This document shows positions 46,913 through 57,126 of a DNA stretch of 64,000 bases, piece after piece. Positions within the stretch are counted from its first letter, which is position 1. Each line of letters starts with the position of its first letter. Source of the DNA: an uncultured Candidatus Melainabacteria bacterium (GTDB taxonomy: Bacteria; Cyanobacteriota; Vampirovibrionia; Gastranaerophilales; Gastranaerophilaceae); assembly GCA_949398305.1 (NCBI GenBank), contig CASLVD010000003.1, positions 1 to 64,000 on the forward strand. Direction: 5' to 3'. The translations under genes were made by a program, and so were the position numbers. Under the pieces are notes generated by a model, which saw only the letters and a list, made by a program, of their open reading frames with translations, was not told where the DNA came from and did no database searches.

Positions 46913-49021
46913 TTAGTCTGTTATGTATGCATCGCCGATTGTGTCAATTGCTTCAACTTTGATATCTGTAATAAGTTCAGAATATGAGATTACCACAACA
47001 GTCGGTATGTGACGTTCAAGAAGCTGATAAAGCGGTAGTCTGATTCTTGGAGAACATAATACTACAGGCTGTCTGCCGCAAGTCTGGTGAGCACGCAACA
47101 GAGTTGTGGCGGTTGTTTCAATAAGCTCCTGAACCTGAACAGGGTTAAGTAAAAACATTGTTCCAAGCTCAGTTCTCTGGCAGGAATCATCAAGGATTTT
47201 TTCCCATTCAGGAGAAAGAGTCAGAGCATATAATACTTTGTCATCCTGAACATTTGACAGACATATTTGACGTCCTAATGCTGCTCTTAAACGTTCAGAC
47301 AGAATATCCGGTTCTTTTGAAAATCTTGCGTAGTCACAAAGTCTTTCAAATACAAAGATAATATCTTTTATGGAAACCTTTTCGCGAATCAGGTTAACAA
47401 AAATCTTACGAAGGTCACTTGTTGAAATAATTGTCGGAACAAGGTCGTTAACAAGTGTAGGGTCTTGAGAACGTACAAGTTCCATAAGTTTAAGAACATC
47501 AGTTTTTGTCATAACTTCATCAACGTGTTTTCTTACGCATTCTTGCAAGTGGGTTACAATAACGTCTGTAGCATCAACTGCAGTGACAAGTCTTGCTGAT
47601 TTAGCATCTTCCTGGCTTATCCAGTAAGCCTGTGTTTGATATGTCGGGTCAATACCGATAAGCGCATCTTCCGGAACTTCTTTTTTCATAGAGTCCCATT
47701 GATCTGCAATTACCATGAACTTACCCGGATAAACATAACCGGTGGCAACCGTATTGCCGCGGATTGAAATCATATATTCATTTGCATCAAGCGCTGATGA
47801 ATCCATAATACGAATGTTTGGCAGAATATAGCCGAGTTCATCCGTGATTCTTTGACGAAGTGCTGCGATTTTGGCAAGCAATTGACCTTCCTGATCAGGG
47901 TCAGCAATTACAAGAAGGTTAGAGCCGACCTGCAAACTTAAAATATCAACCCCTAAGCGTTCGTACATTCTGTTAGGGTTAACAAGGTCTTGCATGTTTT
48001 GACGTACATTTTCAAGCTGTCCCAATTGGGATTGAACGTCGGCATTAATAAGTACCTGAAATCCTGCAACAAACAGAGCAATTGCAAATACTATAAATGG
48101 CAATGGCGGAAGTCCTGTACCTTGCCAGAACGGAGTGTGACCTGTAAAACCTAATAAAAGCAAAAATGCTGCTGCATAAAACAGCGCATGCGGTTTACTT
48201 GTAATTTGTGCTGTAACGTCAGATCCCAAAGACGGGCTTGCAGCTGATGCACGTGTCATAAAGATACCTGCTGCGATTGACATCAACAATGAAGGAACTT
48301 GAGAAGCCAGACCGTCACCGATTGTTAAAACTGTATATTTACCGACAGCATCACCGATTTGCATTTGGTTCATCAAACAACCTACGCACAAACCGCCGAT
48401 AATGTTAATAAGTACAATGATAATACCTGCGATGGTATCCCCTTTTACGAATTTCATCGCACCATCCATAGAACCCATCAGGTTAGATTCTCTTGATAAG
48501 TCTTCACGTTTTTTAGTTGCTTCTTCCGGAGATATCAACCCTGCGTTAAAGTCAGCATCAATTGTCATTTGTTTACCGGGCATCGCGTCTAAGGCAAAAC
48601 GTGCTGAAACTTCTGCGATACGTTCTGCACCTTTTGTGATTACCATAAACTGTACAACTGTGATGATAAGGAAGATTACACCCCCTACAATCATGTTGCC
48701 GCCAGTAACAAATGTCCCGAACGCGTGAATAACTTCCCCTGCTTCACCTTTAGCCAAGATAAGACGGGTTGATGCAATTGACAGTACAAGACGGAACATA
48801 GTACCAACAAGAATAATTGAAGGGAATGAAGATAATTCCAGTGTTCTTTGTACATAAAGGGCGAACATTAAAAGTACAATACCTAATGTGATATTTAAAC
48901 AAATACAAATGTTTATTACCCAGTTTGGAAGTTCAACAAGCAGGATAACCAAAAGGAACAGTACAAAGACTGCCATTAAAAGTTCACTTAATTGATTATT
49001 ATTACCCTCCGGTGCTGCCAT
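46913..49021 (-). CDS. flhA: Flagellar-type export apparatus protein FlhA/SctV
   Basis: SSFPSIILVGTMFRLVLSIASTRLIL; FVITKGAERIAEVSARFALDAMPGKQMTIDADFNAG-like block; PVVLCSPRIRLPLYQLLERHIP. Confidence 0.96.
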   Translation of the reverse strand: MAAPEGNNNQLSELLMAVFVLFLLVILLVELPNWVINICICLNITLGIVLLMFALYVQRTLELSSFPSIILVGTMFRLVLSIASTRLILAKGEAGEVIHAFGTFVTGGNMIVGGVIFLIITVVQFMVITKGAERIAEVSARFALDAMPGKQMTIDADFNAGLISPEEATKKREDLSRESNLMGSMDGAMKFVKGDTIAGIIIVLINIIGGLCVGCLMNQMQIGDAVGKYTVLTIGDGLASQVPSLLMSIAAGIFMTRASAASPSLGSDVTAQITSKPHALFYAAAFLLLLGFTGHTPFWQGTGLPPLPFIVFAIALFVAGFQVLINADVQSQLGQLENVRQNMQDLVNPNRMYERLGVDILSLQVGSNLLVIADPDQEGQLLAKIAALRQRITDELGYILPNIRIMDSSALDANEYMISIRGNTVATGYVYPGKFMVIADQWDSMKKEVPEDALIGIDPTYQTQAYWISQEDAKSARLVTAVDATDVIVTHLQECVRKHVDEVMTKTDVLKLMELVRSQDPTLVNDLVPTIISTSDLRKIFVNLIREKVSIKDIIFVFERLCDYARFSKEPDILSERLRAALGRQICLSNVQDDKVLYALTLSPEWEKILDDSCQRTELGTMFLLNPVQVQELIETTATTLLRAHQTCGRQPVVLCSPRIRLPLYQLLERHIPTVVVISYSELITDIKVEAIDTIGDAYITD

Positions 49022-49722
49022 TAAATTTCCTTCAATACTTCACTAATTATTGCCAGTTGGGATTCAATTGTTGCATCAATTACCCCGTTTGTAGTTGTAA
49101 CCAGACATCCGCCTTCAGTAATCGTTTCGTCTGCAACTATTATAATTTTAGCTTCTAATCCTAACGAATCTGCAACTTCAGGAACATCATTTTTTAACAT
49201 TGCCGCCTGAGACGGATTTACGCGTAAGGTTATTTTAGCTTCTTCTTTAGAAAGTCCTTTCATAATATCTTTTATATTATTTAGAATTACGTCCGGATTT
49301 TCAATTGATTCTTTTTTAATGATTTTTTTAGCTATATCAAGACTAATTTCTAAAATATCAGGTGCAATGTTATCGTAGATTTCTTGTTTTGCGTTAAAAA
49401 ATGCACTAAGAGATTCTTTAACCCTTTCTAAATCTTCTTGTGCAGTCTGCAAACCTTCCTGATAACCTTCTTTTGCGGCGGCTTCTTTAATTGCGGCAGC
49501 TTCTTCTTTAGCACGTGAAATCAGGTTTCGGTCATCAATTCTGCGAAAACCTCTGCGTCTGTCGCCTCTGCGGCGTTCCTGGCGTTGTTTAAAGTCAATA
49601 TTGTCAAGACTGAATAAGTCGATATCTTTTTCGTCATCTTGATTAGATTCGACTTCTTGTTGCGGAACTATTTGCTCCTCTATCCCCTCAGCTGATTTTT
49701 TATTTTTCTTTTTTATAATCAT
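49021..49722 (-). CDS. fliH: FliH/SctL-like export ATPase regulator
   Basis: Position plus coiled coil, EEAAAIKEAAAKEGYQEGLQTAQED and C-terminal ITLRVNPSQAAMLK...ETITEGGCLVTTTNGVIDATIESQLAII. Confidence 0.85.
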   Translation of the reverse strand: MIIKKKNKKSAEGIEEQIVPQQEVESNQDDEKDIDLFSLDNIDFKQRQERRRGDRRRGFRRIDDRNLISRAKEEAAAIKEAAAKEGYQEGLQTAQEDLERVKESLSAFFNAKQEIYDNIAPDILEISLDIAKKIIKKESIENPDVILNNIKDIMKGLSKEEAKITLRVNPSQAAMLKNDVPEVADSLGLEAKIIIVADETITEGGCLVTTTNGVIDATIESQLAIISEVLKEI

Positions 49723-49734
49723 GATACAACATTA

Positions 49735-50736
49735 TTATACACTATCAGACAGATGTGTGGCAACAATACTTGCAACTTTTGGCGGTACTTTGTCGTAATA
49801 TTTACCCTCAATTGCATTGAATACAAGGCGTTTAACCCCAATTCGTTCACGAATTAATATTGTATCTATTTCTTTACTTGAGTATTTAGAAGCTATTTTT
49901 TTAAGTCTTAATATAACGTGATTAGGAGTTAGTTCTGTATTTTTAGGTAAGTTCGTTTTGATTTCCTGAAGACAGCGCAGTGCATTTGCTGTTCCTACTC
50001 TCTGTGCTAAATCCGGAACTTTCATATACTTGATTACTGTTTGTGCATCTTCAGGGTCAAATTTATTTAATATTGTCTGAACTTTATTTTGATTCATTTT
50101 CTTAAACAGCATTGCTACAGTGGCAAGTTTTAATACTTTTGAATCAACTTTAGGGAAATCTACACCGCCTGAACTGTTTGGAACAGCCGGCATGCTTCCT
50201 CCTGCTTCCGGCATTGGTGCGCCGGGTTGACCTCCTTGCTGCATTTCCTGAGCCATTCTGTCCATATTGGATTGTGATGCGGCGTATTCCATCAAGCCTT
50301 CATCAATTGCGCCTTTATCTTTAAGCTCAGTTATTGCTTCAGTGTAAGCTTTTTTTACGTGGTGTTCTATCAGTTCAAGGATTTTATCATGCGGCAGTCC
50401 TTGAGAAAATGTTTGTTTTGCTATTTCAAATATTGTATAAGCAATTTTTTGCATTACAGGATCCCAATACTGCTGAGGGATTCCTGAACGAATCAAATCA
50501 ACTGATTTGTGAAATGACCATTCTGCAATAATCTGTGTAATAGTAATTGCCTGATCTGTATTGAAATTAAGGTTAGGGTCTTGCGCAAGTGTCTGCCCTG
50601 AAAGCATAGCAAAATTACCTAACGTATTTATTACGTATTGTTTTTGGTTATCGTTAAAATCCTGCGGTACAAGTTCTTGAGCTTGTGCGGCAAGATTCTG
50701 GGCAAAATTTTCGTAATCAAAATCCGGTGCTGCCAT
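49735..50736 (-). CDS. Divergent protein in the FliG/SctK position
   Basis: Between fliF and fliH; ATVAMLFKKMNQNKVQTILNKFDPEDAQTVIKYM weakly resembles the FliG middle domain. Confidence 0.6.
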   Translation of the reverse strand: MAAPDFDYENFAQNLAAQAQELVPQDFNDNQKQYVINTLGNFAMLSGQTLAQDPNLNFNTDQAITITQIIAEWSFHKSVDLIRSGIPQQYWDPVMQKIAYTIFEIAKQTFSQGLPHDKILELIEHHVKKAYTEAITELKDKGAIDEGLMEYAASQSNMDRMAQEMQQGGQPGAPMPEAGGSMPAVPNSSGGVDFPKVDSKVLKLATVAMLFKKMNQNKVQTILNKFDPEDAQTVIKYMKVPDLAQRVGTANALRCLQEIKTNLPKNTELTPNHVILRLKKIASKYSSKEIDTILIRERIGVKRLVFNAIEGKYYDKVPPKVASIVATHLSDSV

Positions 50737-50739
50737 TTT

Positions 50740-52413
50740 CTAACCTTCCTGAGTTGAACCTTCTTCAATCCAGCTCTTTATTTTATCAGCTGAATCTTCT
50801 GTAATTTCACCTGAAATTGCATCTAATGAATCAAGAAGTAAGCCTTCATCAAACTGCGGGATAGCAACTCTTTGCTGCTGGTTGATTAAATCCTGTGCAA
50901 GTTCTGATTGACGTTGTGTTAATTGGCTTGCACGTGAATTTATGTCGCTTAACTGACGTTCTTGTTCCATTGCTTTTTGACGAAGTGTTTCAACTTCCAT
51001 TTCGTTTTCTTCTTTAATTCGTTTAACTTTAGTAGAAATTGCTTTGAATATAATGATTAAACCAAATCCTGAAAGTAATAATGCAAGCCACCAAGGGTTT
51101 CCGGTTTCATCAACTTTTGGCAGATTTTGCTGTTTTTCAGGAGTTAAGTACGGGTCATTAGAACTTGTAAATGCAATAGATACATCTGCTGCAGTTACTT
51201 TTGGGCTTGCTGCACGTGCAATAAGTTCTTTTAATTCTTCAAGAGTGGTATCTGTCGGAAGATTGTTTTTATCAATTGTGATAGCAATTGATATATCTTC
51301 AATCACACCCGGTTTAATGTATTCATTTGTTTGTGTTTTAGTTACACCAAACTGAGTTTCTGTAGCTGTTCTTGAATAATTTCTGTTCTGGCTTGAATCA
51401 GTTCCGCCTGTAGGCAGACCGTTTGGAAGGTATGTACTTACTGCATTAATACCTTGAGATTGGTCTTTTGTTTGATCGCCTAAACCTTCTCTAAATGATT
51501 GTTCAGATACAGATGCTTTTTTATTCGGATCATACTCAATTGAAAATTTTTCAACAGGAGTTTGACGTAAAAATGTACTTACTGTTGCAACATAATTCCC
51601 TGGTCCGACAAGTCTGTCTAACTGTTTTGAAATCTTTTGCTGCATATATTTATCGTTTTCTTCAAGTCTTTGAAGCATTTCATCTTCTGCGTTCATAACA
51701 CTGTGATAAACATTGCCGTTAGTATCTGTTATTGCAATGTTTTGTGCTTCTAAGCCTGTAACACTGCCAAGTAAAAGATTTGTAATAGCTTTTACTTTTA
51801 AGTTATCAAGCTTTTCACCTGACGGAATTACTATTTGAACAGTTGCAGTCTTTGGTTTCGGGTTTTCAAAGTAGCTTCCTGTTTCTGGAATTGAAATAAA
51901 TACAGTAGCGTTTTGAATTGGCGGAATCTTTTTGATAAGTCTTGCCAATTCTCCGTTCATAGCACGGGCTAAACGGATTCTTTTATCTTCTTTGGTTGAT
52001 GTAAAATCGCCTTTATCAAAAATTTCCAAACCTACGTTCTGGTCAACAAGACCGCTTTGAACGATTGCAATTAGAGCGTTATCTCTGTCTGTAATTGTAC
52101 ATTTTTTAGTTAAAGTTGAACAATTTTTGGCGTTTAATACAAGTTTGGATTTTGTACCATCCAATTGACGTTCTGCTGTTATCCCCTGCTTTGCCAGAAG
52201 TGCTTGAATTTCAAGTGCTTTACCTAAATTATCGGTTGTTAAAAGGTCTACATTACTTTTTAACGGCTCGCCGCCAACGACATTTTTTGAATCATCTTTG
52301 CTGCCGCTTGCTGCAACCATTGCGCCAACTATAACCAGCACAAGTATTAGAACAACCCCGCCGATTATTCCATATAATAAAGGTTTATTTTCTGTAATTT
52401 TACTAAAATCCAT
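50740..52413 (-). CDS. fliF: Flagellar MS-ring-type protein FliF
   Basis: Two TM helices; ARAMNGELARLIKKIPPIQNATVFISIPE; GPGNYVATVSTFLRQTPVEKFSIEYDPNK... Confidence 0.92.
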   Translation of the reverse strand: MDFSKITENKPLLYGIIGGVVLILVLVIVGAMVAASGSKDDSKNVVGGEPLKSNVDLLTTDNLGKALEIQALLAKQGITAERQLDGTKSKLVLNAKNCSTLTKKCTITDRDNALIAIVQSGLVDQNVGLEIFDKGDFTSTKEDKRIRLARAMNGELARLIKKIPPIQNATVFISIPETGSYFENPKPKTATVQIVIPSGEKLDNLKVKAITNLLLGSVTGLEAQNIAITDTNGNVYHSVMNAEDEMLQRLEENDKYMQQKISKQLDRLVGPGNYVATVSTFLRQTPVEKFSIEYDPNKKASVSEQSFREGLGDQTKDQSQGINAVSTYLPNGLPTGGTDSSQNRNYSRTATETQFGVTKTQTNEYIKPGVIEDISIAITIDKNNLPTDTTLEELKELIARAASPKVTAADVSIAFTSSNDPYLTPEKQQNLPKVDETGNPWWLALLLSGFGLIIIFKAISTKVKRIKEENEMEVETLRQKAMEQERQLSDINSRASQLTQRQSELAQDLINQQQRVAIPQFDEGLLLDSLDAISGEITEDSADKIKSWIEEGSTQEG

Positions 52414-52463
52414 CTGAAGTCCCGCTTTTGTCTGATTTTGATTAATGTTACATTAAAGAGGAT

Positions 52464-52805
52464 TTATACTGAAATTTGAGAAATTCTGTCGTAGGCGTTA
52501 ATAACTTTACCTACCATTTGAGTGGCTATACTTACAGAAATTTCTGATTTTGACATTGCTGTCATAACGTCATGGATATCAACATTTTTGTTTCCTGACA
52601 TAACGTCTTTTAACAAATTATCAGGTGCATTCGCTTCAGCGTTTAAGTTTTCCATCAGCCCTGTAAATACCTGTTTAAAGTCAGGACTTTCAGGAGATTC
52701 AACTCGGCTCATACGGGCACTTGGCATTTTTGAACCTATTCCGGTGTCAAATTTTGTGTGCTGTATTCTTGAAGCTAAATCGTATTGTGGAAAATTGCTT
52801 TGCAT
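52464..52805 (-). CDS. fliE: FliE-like rod/export-gate junction protein
   Basis: C-terminal IHDVMTAMSKSEISVSIATQMVGKVINAYDRISQISV; upstream of fliF. Confidence 0.87.
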   Translation of the reverse strand: MQSNFPQYDLASRIQHTKFDTGIGSKMPSARMSRVESPESPDFKQVFTGLMENLNAEANAPDNLLKDVMSGNKNVDIHDVMTAMSKSEISVSIATQMVGKVINAYDRISQISV

Positions 52806-53020
52806 AAATACTACCTCTCTATTTTATATTACCTTATTTGAAGCCTTTTTTTCAACTTTTATAAGCAAAAATCAATCAAAAGGAGTATACATAATATTTT
52901 ACGGGATTTTACATACTTCATATTTAATGATATTTATTTAAAAATCCATATAAGAGTAGCAAATTAATTTATGTTTGGTTTTTTGTATAAAAAAGTTATG
53001 AAATGGAGGTAATATAATCA

Positions 53021-53887
53021 ATGAATACAATGTTAATGATAGGCAGAATGGTTGGTCCTGAAAATTTTTCGCAAATGCGTCAGGTATATAAAGCTTTACA
53101 AGCTAATAAGGCAGGAACTTATTCAGCACATTTCGTTTTTGATAATGCTTCAAGAGATGCTTTTATGAAGATGGCAAACTCTTCAGATGAACTTTCAGAA
53201 TCTTTAGCAAAGGCTATGCCAAATACAAGTTCTGATAAAGCAAAACATATACTCGATGTAGTAATTCAAAAGTTTAATGCAGAACCTTTATTAAACGTAT
53301 TGAGAGAAAAACACTCTTTAGATTTTGGGCTATTTGTAGTTCCTTTTGAAAAGAAAGTTGCAAAATTAAATAATAATGCAAGTGCTGCAATTTCTATGAA
53401 TTCACTTACAAGAGTTGGAGAAGATATTGTGCAAGAAGGTTCGGCAAAAGTATTAACTAATAGTGCCGGTAAGAAAATTAGATTTAATGTTGTGGGTGAA
53501 TCAGGTGCAAAAATTGATACAGAGGTAACTCTTTCTAAAATAAATGAAGCACGTACTGAAAATTTTGATATGGAAAATTTCATAGATGATATTCCGAATA
53601 TTGTGAAATATTCAGAAACTGATGGTGTTGGAAATCTTCAAGCTGAACTTAAAACCGACGGATTAATAAAAGAAGCTCGTTTGGATTATAGTATGCCTTC
53701 AGAAGTCTTTGATTCTATGGCTAAACAATCAACAGACGGTGAAGTTAAAAAGTTTGGTGAATTTTTATCAATGGCAACTGAAAAACACAACGCTGTAGAT
53801 GAATTAGATATGGAAACTTTGTTAAAAGAAGTTCGAAAACAGGTAGAAGAAGAAATGCGTTCAGGTATAGATTTAAATTTGAATTAA
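53021..53887 (+). CDS. Hypothetical protein
   Basis: ORF with ggaggtaa RBS. Confidence 0.65.
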   Translation: MNTMLMIGRMVGPENFSQMRQVYKALQANKAGTYSAHFVFDNASRDAFMKMANSSDELSESLAKAMPNTSSDKAKHILDVVIQKFNAEPLLNVLREKHSLDFGLFVVPFEKKVAKLNNNASAAISMNSLTRVGEDIVQEGSAKVLTNSAGKKIRFNVVGESGAKIDTEVTLSKINEARTENFDMENFIDDIPNIVKYSETDGVGNLQAELKTDGLIKEARLDYSMPSEVFDSMAKQSTDGEVKKFGEFLSMATEKHNAVDELDMETLLKEVRKQVEEEMRSGIDLNLN

Positions 53888-53901
53888 TTATTGTTTAAGA
53901 T

Positions 53902-53933
53902 AAAAAAGAACCGTTATAAACGGTTCTTTTTTG
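53902..53933. terminator. Rho-independent terminator
   Basis: aaaaaagaaccgttataaacggttctttttt. Confidence 0.85.
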
Positions 53934-54007
53934 TTTGTCATATAACATTTATGCAAATTCTTATATTTACTATATAATTTTTTATATCAATTACATTTGG
54001 AGGATAT

Positions 54008-55123
54008 ATGGATAAAGTTTTTTCTGGTCAAATCACGTTGCTAAAAGCTTTTGCAATTATGCTTGTAGTTTCCGGACATTTAGAATTTTCTATTTTAGGA
54101 ATGTTTCCTCCTTATTCTTTTCAACTTGCGTTATTTTTCTTTATATCAGGAATGTTGTTTAAAGATAAATATTTAGATAATGTAAGAGAATATTTTACTA
54201 AAAGAGTAAAATCATTACTTGTGCCGTATTTTGCTTATGAGGCTGTATATTTGGGAATTACATTTGCTTTAGTTCCTGTCATAGGAGAGTTTTTCGGTGA
54301 ACCTGTCAGTCTGAAAAACTTTTTTATAACTCCTTTTCTAAACGGACATCAGTTATATCTGTGCGCGCCGTTGTGGTTTGTGCCGCAGTTATTTATGACG
54401 CTTATTGCATTTTTGTTCTTGATGAGAATTTTGAGAAATTTTGATAACAGATGGATTAGTCTTGTATTCTTTACAATTTTAGGATTTTGCACTATTCCGG
54501 TTTGGAAACACGTTTCCCATACTCCAATTGCTCTTATTGTTATGAGAACGGCTTTTTCTTCGTTCTTTGTTTATCTCGGGCATTTTTATGTTAAGTACAT
54601 AAAAGACAGATATGATATTTTTTCACCAAAATGGTTGGGCGGTATTATTGTTTTTCAGTCATTTTTATGGCTGTTTAACAGAGATTTTAATCCTGAACAT
54701 GGCATCGGACTTTCTTATGTTTTAGTTTGGGGCAGATTTGATTCTCAACTGATAGTTCCCGTATTGACATCTATTACAGGTATATGGGCATCTTTATTGG
54801 TTGTAAAACTCCTTCATCCTTATTTAAAAGATGTGAAATTTTTACAGCAGATGGGGAAAGTTACTTATCATATTATGGCAAATCATGTTCTTGTGATGTA
54901 CTTGATGACTTTGTTACTGTTTAAACTTACAGGAACTCCGCTTTCTGATAAGGGTGATAAAATTTATTCAATTTTCAATCCGGTTCAAACAACTTATGTA
55001 TACTTTGTTGTTGTAATGCTTATTACAACTTACCTGGGAGTATTTCAACAGTTTGTTTGGAGGAAATTTATGGAAGTTTTAACCAGACAACAGCATACGG
55101 ATACATCAAAAGCCTTGTTTTAG
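54008..55123 (+). CDS. Acyltransferase-3 family membrane protein
   Basis: ITLLKAFAIMLVVSGHLEFS...FFFISGMLFKDKYLDNVREYFTKRVKSLLVPYFAYE. Confidence 0.88.
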   Translation: MDKVFSGQITLLKAFAIMLVVSGHLEFSILGMFPPYSFQLALFFFISGMLFKDKYLDNVREYFTKRVKSLLVPYFAYEAVYLGITFALVPVIGEFFGEPVSLKNFFITPFLNGHQLYLCAPLWFVPQLFMTLIAFLFLMRILRNFDNRWISLVFFTILGFCTIPVWKHVSHTPIALIVMRTAFSSFFVYLGHFYVKYIKDRYDIFSPKWLGGIIVFQSFLWLFNRDFNPEHGIGLSYVLVWGRFDSQLIVPVLTSITGIWASLLVVKLLHPYLKDVKFLQQMGKVTYHIMANHVLVMYLMTLLLFKLTGTPLSDKGDKIYSIFNPVQTTYVYFVVVMLITTYLGVFQQFVWRKFMEVLTRQQHTDTSKALF

Positions 55124-57119
55124 TGTCTTTTAATGAAACTTTTAATTTAAATTCATCGCCTGTTAAGACATTTTTTAAGTAAACATACTGATTATTTTTT
55201 ATCGCTTTTAAAAGTACATCTTTTGGCAGTTCGATTTCTGCTGTGAATCTTTTATCTGAAAGGTTATTTACGATTAAGTATTTTTCGCCTTTGTAGCTTC
55301 TTAAGTATGCAAATATGTATGGACGTTTGGTTTTTAATACAGTCAATGTTCCACGTCTTAGGGCAGGAATTTCTTTTCTTAGTTCAATCATTTTTTGAAC
55401 TTTATGGAAAATTTTACCGCTGTATGTTTTGTTGGTTGAAGCTGCATCATAAAAAGACTTTTTGGTTAAAGTTCCTCTATTTATATCCCGGCTGTCAAAA
55501 ACAGAAAGCAGTTTAATTTTACTTTTAAATTGGTTTTTCTTTCTTAAGTCAGCACTTTTTTTAGCGTTTGCAAAGTTATTTGTTGCGCCTATTTCGTCCC
55601 CGTAATATATAATAGGAATCCCCGGCATTGATAAAAGCACGGAAAAAGCCATTTCAATATGGTCATGATTTCCGTCTAAGAAGTTTGCCATTCTGCCGGA
55701 TACACCAAAACCTTTTCTAAACGGTGCTCCTTTTGGTTCAAGCGCTTGATAAATAAGCTCGCGCATCTCAGGGGTTACCATCTCAAGTGTTAGTTCATCA
55801 TGAACCCGTAAAAATGTCGCCCAGCTAGCAGATTCAGGTATATTTGGAGTCTGTTTTACTGCATCTTTAAAGTATTTGCTGTCTTCTGTTATAAAACTTG
55901 CCCAAAGTGCAGGCATGTACGGGAAATTATAAGCAATTTGAACTTCATCTGTACGTTTTAAATCTCTTGTTTTATCATCAATAATTGTTTCGGTTTTACG
56001 TTCTGTACCAAAATACGGTATGACATCTTTCGGAAGCTGGCAGGCTTCTGCTTGAAGTACAGTTCGCGGAGCTGTGGCTTGTAAATACAAACTTAAAACT
56101 TTAATTATTGAATGTGTTTTTGGAAGATTTTCTGCGTTTGTTCCGGATTCTTTTATAAGGTATGGGATAGCGTCAAGTCTGAAAATATCCACCCCTAAGT
56201 TTGCCCAGTAATTCATTGTTTCAAGGTTGTAATACAAAACCTCCGGATTTTCCCAGTTTATATCTAATTGGAAAGGGTAAAAAGTGTGATATAAGTAATA
56301 ATCTTTACCCGCAATTGTGACTTTTCTGTAATTGTTTTCGGTTATTTCAGGAAATATCAAGCGGCGCTTGCTTATTTTTCCGTCATCTTCTTTGTATTCG
56401 GTAACTGTGCCAAGTTTTTCATCAACGTATTTTGTATATTCAGGCATAGTTTCACGGGTAACAAAGTAATCAAGTTTATCTGTATCGCCTTTCAAGGCTG
56501 ATTGAAACCATTCGTGCTGGTCAGAAAAATGATTTAAAACTAAATCTGCTTTTATATTGAAACCTTTGGATTTGGCTTCTTTAATAAATATTTCAAATTG
56601 AGGTTTCCCGCCTAAATCTTTCCTTATGTTTTGCGGGTTTTTTACATCAAAGCCTGCATCTTCCATTGGAGAATCTGCAAACGGAAGCATATAAAGTGTG
56701 GTTACACCAAGCTGTTTTAGATAGTCTAACATCCCGATAGTATCTTTAAATTGATTAGGCTTTTCAGGGGTTAGTGTTCCAAACTGATCAACATAAAACA
56801 TATAAATAACTTCGTCTTTATACCAGTCATTAGGACGGCTTAAGTCTTCTTGTTTAAGCGTGTCGGAGCGTTTTTGTTTTGTCGTTTTTGCAATTTCTGT
56901 TATCTTTGAAAAGATTTCTTCTACCCTGTCTGAACCGTAAATTTTGGAGATTTCCGCTTTGAGTTCTTTTTCTATTTTTGGGGAAATAACCGGAGATTCC
57001 AGTTGAAGATAAACACCGCTTCCGGTATCATCTGTAATTTGTGGTAAATCTTGTGCAAATGTACTTTGCGAAGTAATTAAAAAACCTAAAATGATTGATA
57101 ATAAAAATTTTTTATTCAT
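55068..57119 (-). CDS. Exported GH13 alpha-amylase/trehalose synthase-like glycoside hydrolase
   Basis: Signal peptide MNKKFLLSIILGFLITSQSTFAQ; DLVLNH, GVDIFRLDAI, LQAEA, FLDGNHDH. Confidence 0.92.
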   Translation of the reverse strand: MNKKFLLSIILGFLITSQSTFAQDLPQITDDTGSGVYLQLESPVISPKIEKELKAEISKIYGSDRVEEIFSKITEIAKTTKQKRSDTLKQEDLSRPNDWYKDEVIYMFYVDQFGTLTPEKPNQFKDTIGMLDYLKQLGVTTLYMLPFADSPMEDAGFDVKNPQNIRKDLGGKPQFEIFIKEAKSKGFNIKADLVLNHFSDQHEWFQSALKGDTDKLDYFVTRETMPEYTKYVDEKLGTVTEYKEDDGKISKRRLIFPEITENNYRKVTIAGKDYYLYHTFYPFQLDINWENPEVLYYNLETMNYWANLGVDIFRLDAIPYLIKESGTNAENLPKTHSIIKVLSLYLQATAPRTVLQAEACQLPKDVIPYFGTERKTETIIDDKTRDLKRTDEVQIAYNFPYMPALWASFITEDSKYFKDAVKQTPNIPESASWATFLRVHDELTLEMVTPEMRELIYQALEPKGAPFRKGFGVSGRMANFLDGNHDHIEMAFSVLLSMPGIPIIYYGDEIGATNNFANAKKSADLRKKNQFKSKIKLLSVFDSRDINRGTLTKKSFYDAASTNKTYSGKIFHKVQKMIELRKEIPALRRGTLTVLKTKRPYIFAYLRSYKGEKYLIVNNLSDKRFTAEIELPKDVLLKAIKNNQYVYLKNVLTGDEFKLKVSLKDTKTRLLMYPYAVVWLKLP

Positions 57120-57126
57120 ATCAAAC

